A stretch of 64,000 nucleotides of DNA from Lunularia cruciata (lineage: Eukaryota; Streptophyta; Marchantiopsida; Lunulariales; Lunulariaceae). Made by a program: the position numbers and the translations under genes. The DNA lies in NCBI GenBank assembly GCA_948567375.1, contig OX419758.1:64385965-64449964 (forward strand), in the 5' to 3' direction. Of this stretch, positions 19,103 through 31,779 are shown piece after piece; within the stretch, counting starts at the first letter, position 1; each line of letters begins with the position of its first letter. The notes below the pieces were generated by a model, which was not told the DNA's origin, did not search any database, and worked only from the letters and a program-made list of their open reading frames with translations.

Positions 19103-22100
19103 ATGGCTGCCCCTGCACCCCTTCCTCATCGATCTTTGTCACCTCCCTCTCTTGCTCCCAATGCAAGACCGTCATCCTCTTCGCCTGCTCCGTCCGCATA
19201 CAAAAAGGAGCAAGATGTAGCTGCAGGACGTCGTCGGGTACATCAGTCAACACTCCTTCCCGCACGAGCATTTTGTTGATCAGTCGTTGATGGATTTTGT
19301 CTGGCTTTGTACCCTGGAAGAATCATCCTGAAGTCACGATGCACTTGGATCTGCGCATATGAAGTTTTGAAATAAATTTTTTGTCAGATCCAATCATATA
19401 AAGCACTCAAATTCTTGTCCAGTGAAATGGATTGGAGCTGGTAGCAGAGTGGGCAGATGATCTTCTTACTATCGATCTCATAAATACTGCAAACTGGATC
19501 TCACCATATGTCAAGCTGCAATCCTGTGTCTCCGTAACGCACTTAAATGTCAATTGGAGAAAGTCTAGCTGAGTCTTGGCAATTTTCGGAGCAATTTAGT
19601 AATTCTTGCCTCATTGCCTCACTATGATTGACAATCATGCCCCTGAGCGATTGTTAATTTGCAGATAAAGATCCCTTTTGCAATTGTGAACCCAGCTTTA
19701 AGCTAAATTTTACTATTCTGGCTCCATTATTCACAGCCAAATAGATATCCTATCGAGGAAGTCAATCGTATCGAAACAAACTCCATGTGACACCTGCCGC
19801 GCTTCAGGATGTCCAATCCTGTTCCAATTGGACGTTGCCAAATTGCACAGTGCATTATTCAACTCTTGGGTATTGCACTGGAAAGAATGATATGTGCAAT
19901 CGTGACCCCAGAGAGATAAAGCGAACAGCAGTTTTTCATAGGAAAGAACAAGATGCAACTTCTCATCAGTCGCTTGAGCGTGTGTGTTCTCTGCTTGAGT
20001 TAATTCTTTAGCCGCTTTCACCAACAAACATTCTGCACCTTCTTTCCTTGTGTGTCTACATTATGTAGGACAGGGATAATATAATATGAGGTAGTTCGCA
20101 TGTTCAAAGACACTGATTGTTTACATCCAGCAAGCCAAGGAGCGCATATATACCTTAGCTTTGAAGTATGCAGTGATTGTGAAGCATGTCAGTCCTGAAC
20201 ATGTTGACTGCCTAAGCGATCACCTCTCACTGTGAAAGCATGTCACTTTGAATAGTGTTTTACCAGACGATGACGATTCGCTCTCTGCCTTTTCACACTT
20301 CTAATTGTTTCCACTGTCACTCTGCAGTATGAGGTATTCCTCAAGAATAAACAAAAAAAAACTGGAACTGGGAAGCCTCAGAAAACCTCAGGAGGAAAAA
20401 CGACTGATTTATCAGCTCCGAATGTTATCGAGGATGCTCAGCAATCAGCTGCCACTAGACCTTCACAGCAACCGAACACATCGGAGACCTCTAACGGACA
20501 TGTCTCTACGGAGAATCGTGAAGATGGAATCAACGGTGACTCCAAACACAGCCCGTCTACGGAGCTGGCCCTGGTTCCAGTTCCGGATAGGCAGCAGACG
20601 GGCAGTGTACCTTCTTCAGATGCAGAGATTCGACTTCTTGAAGCGGAACAGGATTTTGACTCAAAAATATATTCAAGCGGTATTAGTAGCAGTGCTGTTA
20701 ATGCAACCAGAGGATTGTCTATACAGGAAACTGATCAGCGAAATATTAGTTCCTCAGAGAGGATTGGTGATTCATTCAGGCAGGATGCAGCTGAAAGAAA
20801 CATGTTTGGCATGCCAACAGCTTCGCTCGGCGCCAGTGGTCCCTTAGTATATCCTGCGCATAAACCTCCATCGGTCTCCCAGCACCTTGGAACCCCCATT
20901 TCAGTAAGTGGACATGATAAGACAGAATTGAGTCGAACTCTTCCTGTGGTACGTCCTTCTCCTTTCGCTCAGTCATTCTCTTCAAGCCAGGGATTTCAAA
21001 ACGGTTCCTTCTCTACAAATCAGCGACCTGTTGGTGCAAGCTTGGTGCAGCTAGACAACAAGCTGTTCTCAAATAGGACTGAACGTCAAGAAGCTCGTCC
21101 TCCCAGTTCTATGGAGCCAGAGCAAGAACTGATATCTTCTGCGGGGTCAATGGGAACGTTAGTACCTGTGTCTACAACGGAGTGGATGACTTCCGACAGG
21201 CACCCTGGTGAGATCTCTATCTGCTCTGAGCACGATCTCTGACATGAGGGACTTCGTCTCCATGTGCTTACTTCGACGGATACCCTTGTGTCGTCGCTGG
21301 TTCTGACATGTCTTGCATCTGCATTTGTATTCCAGGTGGTAACACGTCAAGCGAAGGAATAACATCTCTATTTCCTAACAATGCAGAAAGTTGGAGAGCG
21401 CCAAACCCGGAAATGCTGAATGGACCATTTTCGTCAGTTGTGAATAATACGTTCAGCACATTACCCCCTCCTAGTAGGATAGAAAGTTTTGCTCCAGTGC
21501 GACCTCCCTTCTCGGATGCACCAGATCCCAAATATCTTCCATTTCCTCCCCCACGGTCTCATCCACCACTATATTCAAGTCTCCCTCATATGAGTAAGTC
21601 AGAACCTTCCCTGCCACCCAATATTAATAATGCCTCAGAATCCGGTTCCTCTTCATACACCTCGATACAAGCACCGCCCACTACCACTAGTGTCTTTGGT
21701 AGCACTTCTCTACTACCTACTCAATCATACACTACTCCGTTTGCTGCAACTAGTTCCTCTAATTCCACCATTTACGAGAATGGCATTCTCGAACCTACTT
21801 CGACTGTAAATCTTTCTACCCAGACGATGCGAGTTGGAGAACCTGGGGATCGGTTTTGGCAACCGCCGCCACCGAAGCCTGCACAAGACGACTTTTTGGA
21901 GCAGGTATTGATGAAAGCCCCTGTTTCATGGTGACAATATTGCCTGCGAAAGAATAGATCCTCACTCTCTGGACTTCATTATATTTGATGGATCATGTAG
22001 GATCTAGTCAGGTCCACTAACTAATTTTGCGACCTGCTTATGGTGTTTGAGTGCAGCACATTGAAGATTTGACTCAAGAGAAGTACTCACTGCAACGGGG

Positions 22101-25100
22101 TCTGGATGCTGCCAGAGCACTAGCAGAAACCTTAGCACAGGAGAATTCCGCTCTTACAGAAGATTACAACAAGCAGGTAAACTTGTGTTGTTGGTTTAAG
22201 CATTAATTCATTTTATTTTGGGTACAAGTTGCGTCCAATAAAATTTGGTTTATTTGAGTCCTAGGCACGATTCAATCAGCATCAGGCTGCTGTGCTCATA
22301 ATTTGGGCCATTATTTATAGTAGTAACCTTTTTTCAATCTACCAGGCCTGGAGACTATCACATGGTCAGTAAGTTTAATCGTTTAGCACTTTTGACAATC
22401 GCATAACCGTAAGTCTTGGTACTTAGTGCCCTTCAGTCCTGGGCTTTGTAAACCTCGTGAGTTGCATTTTATGGCTCTGCCACATCACTTGAAGATAGCT
22501 GATGCTTTTGTCAGATTAGACGTTTGACCCTGTACACTAAACGAGCAGCTGTCTGATGTGGAAGTATCTGGATGTTGAATTTGCTAGGGTGCGCTGGTTA
22601 ACGAGCTAAAAGAAGAGACAGAAAGACATAATGAAGAGATGCGTGCTCAAGTGGTACGTCTTCTCTTTCTTGCACGTTATCTCCGCACTGGGTTATTGAT
22701 ATCCAGGTCGTTTTATGGTATTTCGGGGACCCTATCTTTCGTGGTCAGTAGAGATGTAGTCTTTCGTACCCATTCTGTACCCAATAGAATGGTGAAGCTT
22801 TTCACTTGCGGAGACAATAGGAGTTGTTCACTCTATTCCTTCTGGAGCCGTCATAGAAGTTAAAATTATTGTTACCTGCGGAAACCATTCCGACAGGCCT
22901 ATGGTAGCTTGCCACTCTGGTAAAAGTTCCTATGCTAACTGCGCCGGCGCCTAACTGCTTACTGCCAACCTTCGATAGTTCAACCTAATCTCATCTGACG
23001 CAGGTCATACACTAAACCATGGTTCACATTATTTCAATGACTTATCTGTCAGTGAAGGTTGAACACAAACGCCAACGTCACTGTTCGTTGGGCCATATTC
23101 CATCTGCAGCCACTGAGAACATTTGGGCAGCACTGAATTCCTAGGCAAGTAGAAAAAGGGCATATATCGGACGAGATCAAAAGTTTCGGACTTACAAGCG
23201 CTTGTTCCTATCTTCCTTTCAGGCTGTGGTAAAAAATATGAGGTCCGAAAGGGACAAAGCTCTCCAGGAAGGGCAAGCAGCTGTGGGCCGAGCACAAGCT
23301 CTTGCAGCTGAGGTTATTGCACTTGAAGAGAAGGTACTGTCTTATTCAGCACTCTTATTAGCTTTCATTTGGATTCCTACTCCGTAAATAAACTTACAGG
23401 GTCAAGAACACTTGGGACAGTGAAGCTTGCTGGAATTAGTCACCGTTAGTGACGATTGTTGGAATTGACTATGTCCTAGTACCTGCTGGGTTTGTCAGCT
23501 GGTTCACCATTTGGACAGCCTTCACGAGGGCAGTCGAGCATAATCGACATGGAAAGGAAGCATAGATGTGACATACACGCAGGTTCTTATCCCGTTAAGT
23601 TACATTATAGTAGTAATTATATAGGGCTTCTTTTATAGTGGAGTAATACAGGTCGGAGTCTCAACGTCCTAGAAACTGAATCTGGGACCCCTCGATAAAG
23701 TGGAGATTGGTTATTCTGGTCCCTAAATTTGTGATTGCTTTGTTTTGATTTGAAGATTCTTTCTTGAGCTTCCAGGTTCTTAGATCGCGGTCTCAAGAGT
23801 TAAAGCTGCAACGAGAGATGGAGACGCTAGCGGCTGATACAGATTCTTACAGGTACTATTCATAAGCGTATTGTTGCACTTTAACATGGAGATGAATGAA
23901 AATCACGATGGTAAGTGGTGGTGCAAGAGTTTATGCTCTTATGGGGCTAAAATATTCACTCAAGATAATCTGGAGAACCTATTCCAATTTATAATTCAAA
24001 GTACAAGTGCTAACGTTTGGCACCCGTGCAGGCGACAAATCGCGTCACTGGAGAAGGATCGGGCGAATCTGCGGTCCCTCGTCGAAGCACTCCAAGAAGG
24101 TAGGAGTGTACTTGTTACAGTTGCTTTTTATCTAGCGAGTTTGTTGACCAGTACCGTCTGCTGTCTATTCATTACGTTTATATTTAGCTCTAATATTTCT
24201 GGGACCAGCTACATTTTCGTAGTTAACGTGAACAAATCTACTCATGTCTTGGTACGTGTACGGCACAATTTGGGTTTAATCGTAAGATTATATGTCAGCA
24301 CTTCATACTGTCATCTAACAGCTTTTAGTGCTTGCGGTATGCAGTTGTGACTGAAGTGAGCTCCACGATACCTTGAGTTGCATTCCAGAATCTTACTGGT
24401 TGGAGACCAAATGCGTTACAAGTAGATGCAAGCTCCAAGGAACACCAGCGTATTTTCTCAATAGATTGACTGAAATTGTTTTCTGTTCTGTCCTGCCAGA
24501 GAAAGCTCTTCTCCAAACACGGCTACGAATGGCTGCGAGTTTTCAGGACATGCGACTTGCTACTCATGATGCCTATGAGACGGCAACGTCGGGATCAAAT
24601 GCCAACAGCAAATCGGATGCTTGGACGTCCACAGGTGACCTGGGTATGAATAATTCCTCCGAATGTTATTTTATGTTTTGAAGTAAATAAGGAGATGTCC
24701 TAGAAGCTGGCGCCTGTCTGTCAACAAGATGACTTCTGGACGATGGGCTTTGCAATACTGGGTAGAGTTATGGTCAGCAGTCCTACTAGTGACTAAGACC
24801 TTCCGATTTGACGGGTAAGTATCGGAAGTAGTACTAATGAGCACGTTCTTTAGAAGTTTGATAGTTCTATTGTAGTCAAGGCGCTGTCTGTTCTAGGTTA
24901 TCAGTGTTGGTTTGAAGCAAATCCTGTTGTAGGACAGGTTGATGGAGACTAGAGTTCTAGCCTCCTTGAATGATCTATTCCTGTTCCAGTTGTTTGTGAT
25001 GTGTGTCTAGTACTTTGAAACGTTCATCTACAACGTGCATGGTAGCTTATTCAAGTGTGGAGGACATACATCTTTGGAATTATTGAGCAGATAAACGCTT

Positions 25101-26433
25101 TGCTGCTTATACGATTTGCCTTTCTATTCTTGCTATCTCCGTTATCGAAGAATAAGGTACTGAGACTATCTATTGCAATTTTCCCACGTGCAGAATTGGA
25201 AGTGTTTTTGACTGCAGGAACCGCGGTGTTACCTCCCTCATCCCACATTTCCCTGGAGCCAGCTCAACTTGCCGGCTTTCCGTCTTTTCAGCAACAGCAT
25301 GAGCAACCTGCGATCATGCCTGCCGTCCAAACAATGCCACTTCTGTCCCCTACCTGTGTCAGCCACCACTCGGACTCCTCTTCATCACATACTACAGCAA
25401 GAGGATCTTCCATTCAGCCTTCAACAGGATTAATGGGCATTGGTGGACGTAGCCTTCCCCGGAGTTTGGGAACCTCGATAATTCCCAGTGATCATGTAGC
25501 AATTGTTGAGAACATCAATATTCTTATCTCAGAGGTATTGTTTCTGGCTCACTTCCTCTATCCTTAGTTTACTACGTTCAGAGTTGAGAACCCTTTGAGC
25601 CCGAGTCGTTATGAAACTGGCATGACGTGGTTGTCGTTTTCAACATCTTGCGAGTAAGCATGCCGCTAGAATTTGCCAACTATATAGGTTCGTATCATCG
25701 CAAGTACTTGTAGATTCAATCGCTGAACTAAACTTTCTTGTCGTCTCTTGTTTTGCGTCAACAGTTGGCAGAAGAGAAGGAAGCTCTTTTGAAAACACTA
25801 AGAGCGGAATCTGTGGGAGCTTCAGAGTTGAGAGTAAGGCCCTCACTGGAGCTTTTGAGGTTCAAACATAATATTCATATAACGTTATTTGATGATTTCA
25901 TTAGTTTCCGATATGCACTCGTTGTTGAGTTCACATCCCTTATTCAGTGTTGCTAATTCAGCAATCTTCGGACCGTCACGCAGGCCTTGAATGCAGAGTT
26001 GTCCCATAAACTAGAAGTGCAGACACAGCGTTTAGAGTTGGCAGTCGCACAAAGCATGGCTCATGGTTCTACCCAACCGATGGAGAGTGCATATGAAACA
26101 TCTCGAATGGGAGCAATCTATGTTGATGAAGGAGATGAGGTACGCTTCTATTCGTCCCCACAACTCCGTTTTGAATTTTGAATTTTTCCATACGTTTCTT
26201 ACTACTTTCTCTAGGCAAGCTAAGGTTGTGATTCTCGAAATAGATTTGACATCTTTGTTGGTCATCGCGAAGTGAAAGGCCATGAATAAGATCACCTTTG
26301 TGCGAGAAGATGAGAGAAAGGAACTCGATGTTCCTAAACTGGATTGGTGGTTCGCTTGCAGGTGGTGGATAGAGTGCTAGGATGGATTATGCAGCTATTT
26401 CCAAGTGGTTCATCAAGGCGTAAGCGTCTCTGA
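19103..26433 (+). CDS. BLI: BLISTER-like coiled-coil protein, 13 exons, 927 residues, intact
   Basis: Exons: 19103-19237, 20328-21207, 21336-21904, 22057-22176, 22588-22653, 23223-23333, 23776-23852, 24032-24099, 24500-24643, 25218-25534, 25765-25833, 25984-26139, 26362-26433. All introns are GT-AG and the sum is 2,784 nt in one frame. The start ATGGCTGCC has good plant context, and exon 1 ends KKEQDVAAGRRR, the family's charged N-terminus. Exons 2-3 encode a Ser/Pro-rich disordered region. From about residue 525 comes the diagnostic coiled coil (HIEDLTQEKYSLQRGLDAAR, LEKDRANLRSLVEALQEEK). Exons 10-13 carry VENINILISE, ELSHKLEVQTQRLEL, and the C-terminus VVDRVLGWIMQLFPSGSSRR. In Arabidopsis BLI (about 714 residues) partners the Polycomb protein CLF and affects development, cold and ER-stress responses. 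The extra length is in the disordered part. No break is visible. Confidence 0.93.
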
Positions 26434-27520
26434 CAAAGAACAAGTGTCTAAACATCTATCCACGCAATCGCATGCCTGTTTTAGAACCCAATGTGGTGAA
26501 CTACACATGATGATGTTCAATTTGTTAGAGGTGTCAGTCAGATAAAGCAGCTCTTGTTGGAGCACCCTTCTTGGGGCCACCTCGTGTAATATGTTAGATT
26601 AAATTTAGGTCTCACCGCCTAAAATTCTTTGAATTAGAGTATACGCCCCAAAGTTGGCCCAGCCCACTCCTTTATCCAAAGCCGGACTGGACCCTGTCAA
26701 CGGTTTTCCATTGCAGCCATTTTGATTTCGTGATGAATTATTATTTGGTTTTTCATGACTAATGACCATGACATGTCAAGCTAAATCCTTCGCCATCTGC
26801 CCTGGCACAGTCATCACTTGATAGAAGAAGCAGTCTGGCTTCTAGTCTGAGACTGTTTAAAGTTCAACTGTCCAGACTGGAATTTCCACTTTCTATGTGT
26901 ACCCCAGTTAGCCTTGTGGCACAGGGTTGACTGGGAGAGCCAGAATTCTAGCTCCTTCGCCCACCAAAGCATGGATGAGGTAATCTTTGCCGTTGTAGTT
27001 TGTGTTCTATTCCAATTTTCCGACCATTATGTCAGCCAAAAAAGAATTCTGACTTTGCTCCTGTAGTAGGATTCCTTGACGCAGTTCGCCGTTTGCAACT
27101 GCATCAAGCCTCAAATATACTGAACATTCATGTGAGATCATTGTGATGAACTTATTTGAGGATTAATTCCGATCTCGTGTTGCACTGTATTGAAAGACAA
27201 ATGGGTGGGTTGTATATTCAGATATTTTGGACAATGCAGGTCATGTTCAAACGATATCCTTTTCCTCATGAGACCACTATTATATTTGATATTGTGCCTG
27301 CACAAAGTACGAGACCTTTTGTTTCCATATATTAGCAAAGTGAGTTGAAGAATGCGATGTGATGTCCAAGCCTAAATGGGTGAAAGTCATGTACTGTACA
27401 AGCATGTTGTTCAACGCGTCTTGAGCGAGGTTGCTCTTCGGAGAGCTTAGTTATTGACAGAGCACAAGTATTCCATCTGTGAGCAATTGCGGGGTGTTAC
27501 TCTTCCGGAGACATGTCAAT
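26434..27520. other. 3' flank of BLISTER, no gene seen
   Basis: This presumably holds the BLISTER 3' UTR followed by intergenic DNA. I find no conserved coding, no RNA gene and no repeat copy shared with the rest of the window. Confidence 0.5.
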
Positions 27521-27930
27521 CCTGTTTGGACTGCAAATATGGCTGTTGACATCGATTGGCTTACTGGCTTTATAGAGGCAGAAGATTCCTTCTTGTATAA
27601 TAGAGAGGGCAAACAATTGATCTCTATCGCGTTTGGCTGAACTCAAAATTTAGACAGGCCTTTATTAGAGGCTATAAGACGTAGGCTACAAAGACCAACA
27701 GGCTTTAAGCTGTGGCTTGAGAATGAAAAAGTCTATTAAACAACAACCGAGGGTAGCAGATTTGGTACTTCGCGGGTAAGAACTAGAGTGACCATTCCAG
27801 TACAAGAACAGCAGAGGACTCTCACGTGATATACAAAAATTTCCTACTTTCAAACAGAAGATAGACGATGGGATGGGGTCTTTCATCCTTATTTGTGAAG
27901 TCCATGAATTTAAGTTCCAAAGTGGGGGAT
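27521..27930 (+). pseudogene. LAGLIDADG homing endonuclease remnant (probable mitochondrial insertion)
   Basis: The plus frame reads NPVWTANMAVDIDW then LTGFIEAEDSF (about 27,540-27,590), a LAGLIDADG helix with the catalytic acidic end, then QLISIAFG, a stop, TQNLDRPLLEAIRRRL and KLWLENEKVY. After a frame change comes YKNSRGLSRDIQKF and HEFKF, matching the second half of the single-motif family (KNSR...II..F...GMKSLEFK). Such ORFs usually live in mitochondrial or plastid introns, so a nuclear copy suggests organelle DNA transfer. Stops and the frameshift make it non-functional. The similarity is from memory of the family pattern and could be coincidental over part of its length. Confidence 0.45.
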
Positions 27931-29522
27931 ACAATAGGTGTTTCAATATTTGATTAATGGATACTATACAAGGACTCCATTGAAAGTAAAGTTGGTTTAC
28001 AATGAGAATTTGACTAATATTATATGGGCATCACACGGAGAGTTCTTGAAATTATTATTGGGTCGTGCACTTAATATTGGGCAGCGATCCCATAGCTAAA
28101 ATTTAGGCCATTTCAATCATTTATAATCCTTTATGACAATGTAGTAAACTCTTATAATTTCACTAAAATTAAATTTTCAATCAAGATTATACCTTGGGAA
28201 CTAATAATCTCATGCGCTTGTAGCGTAAACTCATTGGAGGTAAATAGAACTATAGTGCCACTGAATATATGCACCCCTTATAGGAAGGGATAGGAAATTA
28301 TATGATATGAAAGTATTCTTCCTCTTTTTCTTCCAACCTTGGCACTTGCATCTTTTCTTGACTTGCTTCCTCTCTTTGTCTCTCTCCTTTGCTCGTTATA
28401 TTTCACACTTTGTTATGTCTGTCATTTCCTCAACTATCTCTCTCCTTTGCTTCTTGTATTTCACCCTTCGTTATGTCTCTCATTGCCTCAATTGTCTCTC
28501 TCCTTTGCTTGTTGTATTTCACACTTTGTTATGCCTCTCATTGCCTCAACATCCGCACACATTACTCAACCCTAGAAGAAGTTCATGTTGCTCTCTAAGC
28601 TCACACTCATTCTCTCTCTAATCATTTTGATACACTACTCAAGCCTAGAAGTTCATGTTGCTCTGTAAACTCACACTCATTCTCTCTAGTCACTTTGATA
28701 TGGATATCTCTTCTTGACTTGCTTCCTCTCTCTAGTCATACATTTGAAGATTTAGCTTGTATGAATAGATTTTAGTTTAATACATAAATGGAAGTGGATT
28801 TTCAATACTTGATTTTTGCATGTATTCATCTTTTTTCTTTAAATATAATCAAAAAAATATTTTAATTTTTGATAGAAAATTAAGATACCACTCTATTTTC
28901 ATAAAAATTATTTTTCTTGATTAAAATTTTTAGTATTCTCATAAATAGTTAGGTATTTAAATTTTTATCAAATTTAAGAGATGATATTTATATCAAAATA
29001 TATATCCATGGAATTATCTTTTATTTCTGAAATGAAAAAGATCTCTAATCCAAGCCCATGCTCATTTGTTTGAAGGGCTTTGTTATGAAATGTTGCATGT
29101 ATGCATACCATTTGCAAGAAACCAAAAGGTGACATAAAGTTTATGTCTTTGAGTTACTTACATGGAGAAATATACTAGGCCCAAATCCCATATCCACAAC
29201 ACTTCAACTTGGTGAATCAACTGGCCCTTCCGAGTCGTCTTACAAAAGGACAACTATGGGTGGAAGTCAAAGATCTTGGATAGCACTCACAACCATGACT
29301 TAGCAAGAAATCTTGCAGTGTACCTTCTTCACACTCTTCCAGAAGATGAAAGAAACACCATTGAAGAATTGTGTAGGGTTGGAACAATGTTGAGGCAAAT
29401 TATCAACATACTTCATGAGCATAATCAAGTCTACAAAGTCAATCTTTAAGTTATATGCAATTTCAAGAGTGCAACCAAAAGAAAGAGATTAGATGTGCAT
29501 TCTCCATTTGAACTACTTGATA

Positions 29523-29527
29523 CATTC
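29523..29527. repeat. Left target duplication CATTC of the complete family 2 element
   Basis: CATTC at 29523-29527 is repeated exactly at 35099-35103, on the two sides of the element. Five bases is the usual Ty3/gypsy duplication length. Confidence 0.88.
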
Positions 29528-29888
29528 TACAATATGGAGTTTGGCAACAAAGTTAGTTAGGGCTAACGAAGTAGCAAATAGAAAAATTAGTCTAGAATAT
29601 TCTAAAAGTATCTAGGAAGCTTCTTGGGAAGCTTCCCAACTAGCTTAGCTTGCATACCAAGTAAACAACTTCTAGAACAAAGTTTCTTGCAAAGCTTCCC
29701 GGTTAACTTGGCTTGCACTCCAAGAAAATCACTCAAGGAAACTTCTTGAGAAGCTTCTCAAGGCCTTGTATGCTCCTTATAAATACCAAAGCCAAAGCTC
29801 ATGCTAGGAATTTGAAGTTTCTCTAATTCAAGTGTCCCAATGTGAGCTTCCATTCTCCTATTTCTCTCTTTGGTCTCGATCTTTTACA
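29528..29888 (+). repeat. 5' LTR of the complete family 2 element
   Basis: 361 bp, ending TCTTTTACA. A TATAAATA box lies at 29778-29785 and two copies of the GCTTGCA..CCAAG repeat unit lie upstream of it. The 3' LTR of the same element has three, hence the length difference. Confidence 0.88.
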
Positions 29889-29889
29889 T

Positions 29890-29903
29890 TGGTATCATAG
29901 GAA
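29890..29903 (+). other. Primer binding site (initiator tRNA-Met) of the family 2 element
   Basis: TGGTATCATAGGAA begins two bases after the LTR end and matches TGGTATCA(G)AG at the core, the tRNA-Met primer site. Confidence 0.8.
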
Positions 29904-30239
29904 GAATGGGATGGACTGAATTTATGGACCACCAAATCCATTTCCACCAAACCATTGGAATTTTTGTGTCCGAGTACTACCCAAGCATCATTTCACAGAG
30001 TTCATCACCTCATGCTTTGGGTAAGATTTTCTAAATACAATCACCTTGTCCAAGGAACCCCCTTGGTACTTCTTTTTGTAACTTATGGAGAACAATGGAC
30101 GTGTTGCACCTATGTGTTAATGAATTATATAGATTGGGGGTGGTGTGATACAATAGTAACCATGGCAGCAATGCCCGAGGTTGTCATTGCTATGTAGCAA
30201 CAAATCAAGCACCTTATTCAATTTTGGATGAATGAGATC

Positions 30240-31000
30240 ATCAATGACAAGAGCATGTAGAGAGAGTACTAATTCAAGAAGGAGAGGACCAAATCCAATT
30301 TCCAAAACCCAAGGTTTTTGAAGGCAAGAGTCTTCTAGGTACAATAGAGAATTTTTTGTTTGACTACAAATGTTAATTCAAGGCTACCAATCTTCAAGAC
30401 AAACAGAAATAGATTCTCCTGGCTTCCAACCAATTTGATGGAGTAGCAAAGCTATGGTAGAAATTCCAAGTGAAGCGAGCTGAATGGCAAATTTTTGCAC
30501 TAATCTTGACATGGATAGAATTCAAGAGTGTTATGATTGGTCGATTTTAAGCTATAAATGCCACACAAGCTGCACAAGATAGGTTGGCAGAGTTGAAGCA
30601 AATTGGCTCTTTAAGAAGTTACATCACACAATTCTAGAACATCATCATGCAAATTCCATATATACTCAAAGGTGAAGCTCTAGATTGATTTGTGAGGGTC
30701 TTGAAGTCACAAACAAAATTAGAGGTAACTATGCAAGAGCCATAACACTTGGAGGAAGCCATGCCATTGGCTGAACGCTTTGATTCCTTGGTTGCAATAA
30801 CTTGGTTTGGAACTTGACCTCCACAAAACCTACCAATACACTACACACGAGTAGCGGAGCCGGCACCAATGGAGATTGATGCCATTCAAGGGAGACCACT
30901 TGGCACTTCAAATAGAGAATATGCAACAAAATGATGGTTGTTTCTAATGTTGCCAAATTAGATATCACATTGCTGAATGTCCACTCAAGAATGGGTAATC
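30240..31000 (+). pseudogene. Gag of the complete family 2 element
   Basis: In a broken frame one reads FKSVMIDRF, QAARDRLAELKQ, LRSYITQF, IPYILKGEAL and VRVLKSQTKLEV, a typical Retrotrans_gag module. A degraded zinc knuckle follows near 30,930-30,985 (C-x-C ... HIAECP). Several codons have become stops through C-to-T or G-to-A changes (for example CAG to TAG). Confidence 0.7.
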
Positions 31001-31149
31001 TTGACAAGTCACCCATATGGAGTTTGTGGAGCAGAATGATCAAGTAAATGAGGAATCCCAATAGAAGATTTTGAGTTGCCTGGTGGGAACTTGATTAGTT
31101 CCAATGGCATTGAAGGCTCAACCTATGCAAGTTTGTTTCACTTGTAAGG

Positions 31150-31456
31150 TATGATATCTAATTGTGGTTGTAGGATTTTGGTTGATTCAAGAAGTTCATA
31201 AGATTACTTGTCCATATAATTACCAAAGGAATTGCATATTCCTATTAAGCCAATAATTAGAAGTAGATTGATGATAGTGGATGGTACAGAATGTGAAACC
31301 CTCCTTGCATTCCGTACCTTGCATCTTATTACTTTCAAGAGTAGGAAGGAGTACTTAGAGTTTATGAGGTTTGTAGTGGCACCTTTATATTATGATGTCA
31401 TTCTAGGTCTACCTTGGCTTGAACATCATAAAGTTCAATTTGATAAGAACCGATGA
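31150..31456 (+). pseudogene. Retropepsin of the complete family 2 element
   Basis: The active-site region reads ILVDSRSS near 31,175-31,200 (DSG to DSR, a G-to-A change). The open stretch that follows runs LHIPIKPIIRSRLMIVDGTE and ends YDVILGLPWLEHHKVQFD, the canonical C-terminal signature of Ty3/gypsy proteases. Loss of the active-site glycine would abolish activity. Confidence 0.78.
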
Positions 31457-31779
31457 TAAATTCAAATACAACACCAAGATAAGAATTTCTGATTAGGTTG
31501 TCTAGCACCTTTTAGTAAGACACCTAAGAATAGTCAGTCCCAAGATGGGAAGTTTGTCGGGAAGGTAACCATAGAGTAAGCTTTGAAGGGAGATTAGTCC
31601 CAAGATGGGAAGTTTGTTAAGAAAGCAACCACAGAGCAAGCTTTGAAGGGAGATGAATCCCTAGATGGGAAGTTTGTTAGTGAAGTAGCCATAGCGCAAG
31701 CTTTGGAGGAAGATAAGTCTATTTTTGCGGTGTGGATCAAGCAGATTGCACAAGGAGAATTTGAGGGGAGTCATGAGCC

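Noticed and set aside
18840-19271. 143-codon minus frame
   Set aside because: It is antisense to BLISTER exon 1, which matches the family's N-terminus and has a valid donor site.
20305-20847. 180-codon plus frame
   Set aside because: It is out of frame with BLISTER exon 2; the correct frame begins at 20,328 and links to exon 3 with conserved phase.
28307-28621. Overlapping Leu/Ser/Phe-rich open frames resembling membrane proteins
   Set aside because: The sequence is CT-rich low-complexity DNA with internal repeats, mirrored at 43.45-43.9 kb; all three frames are open for that reason.
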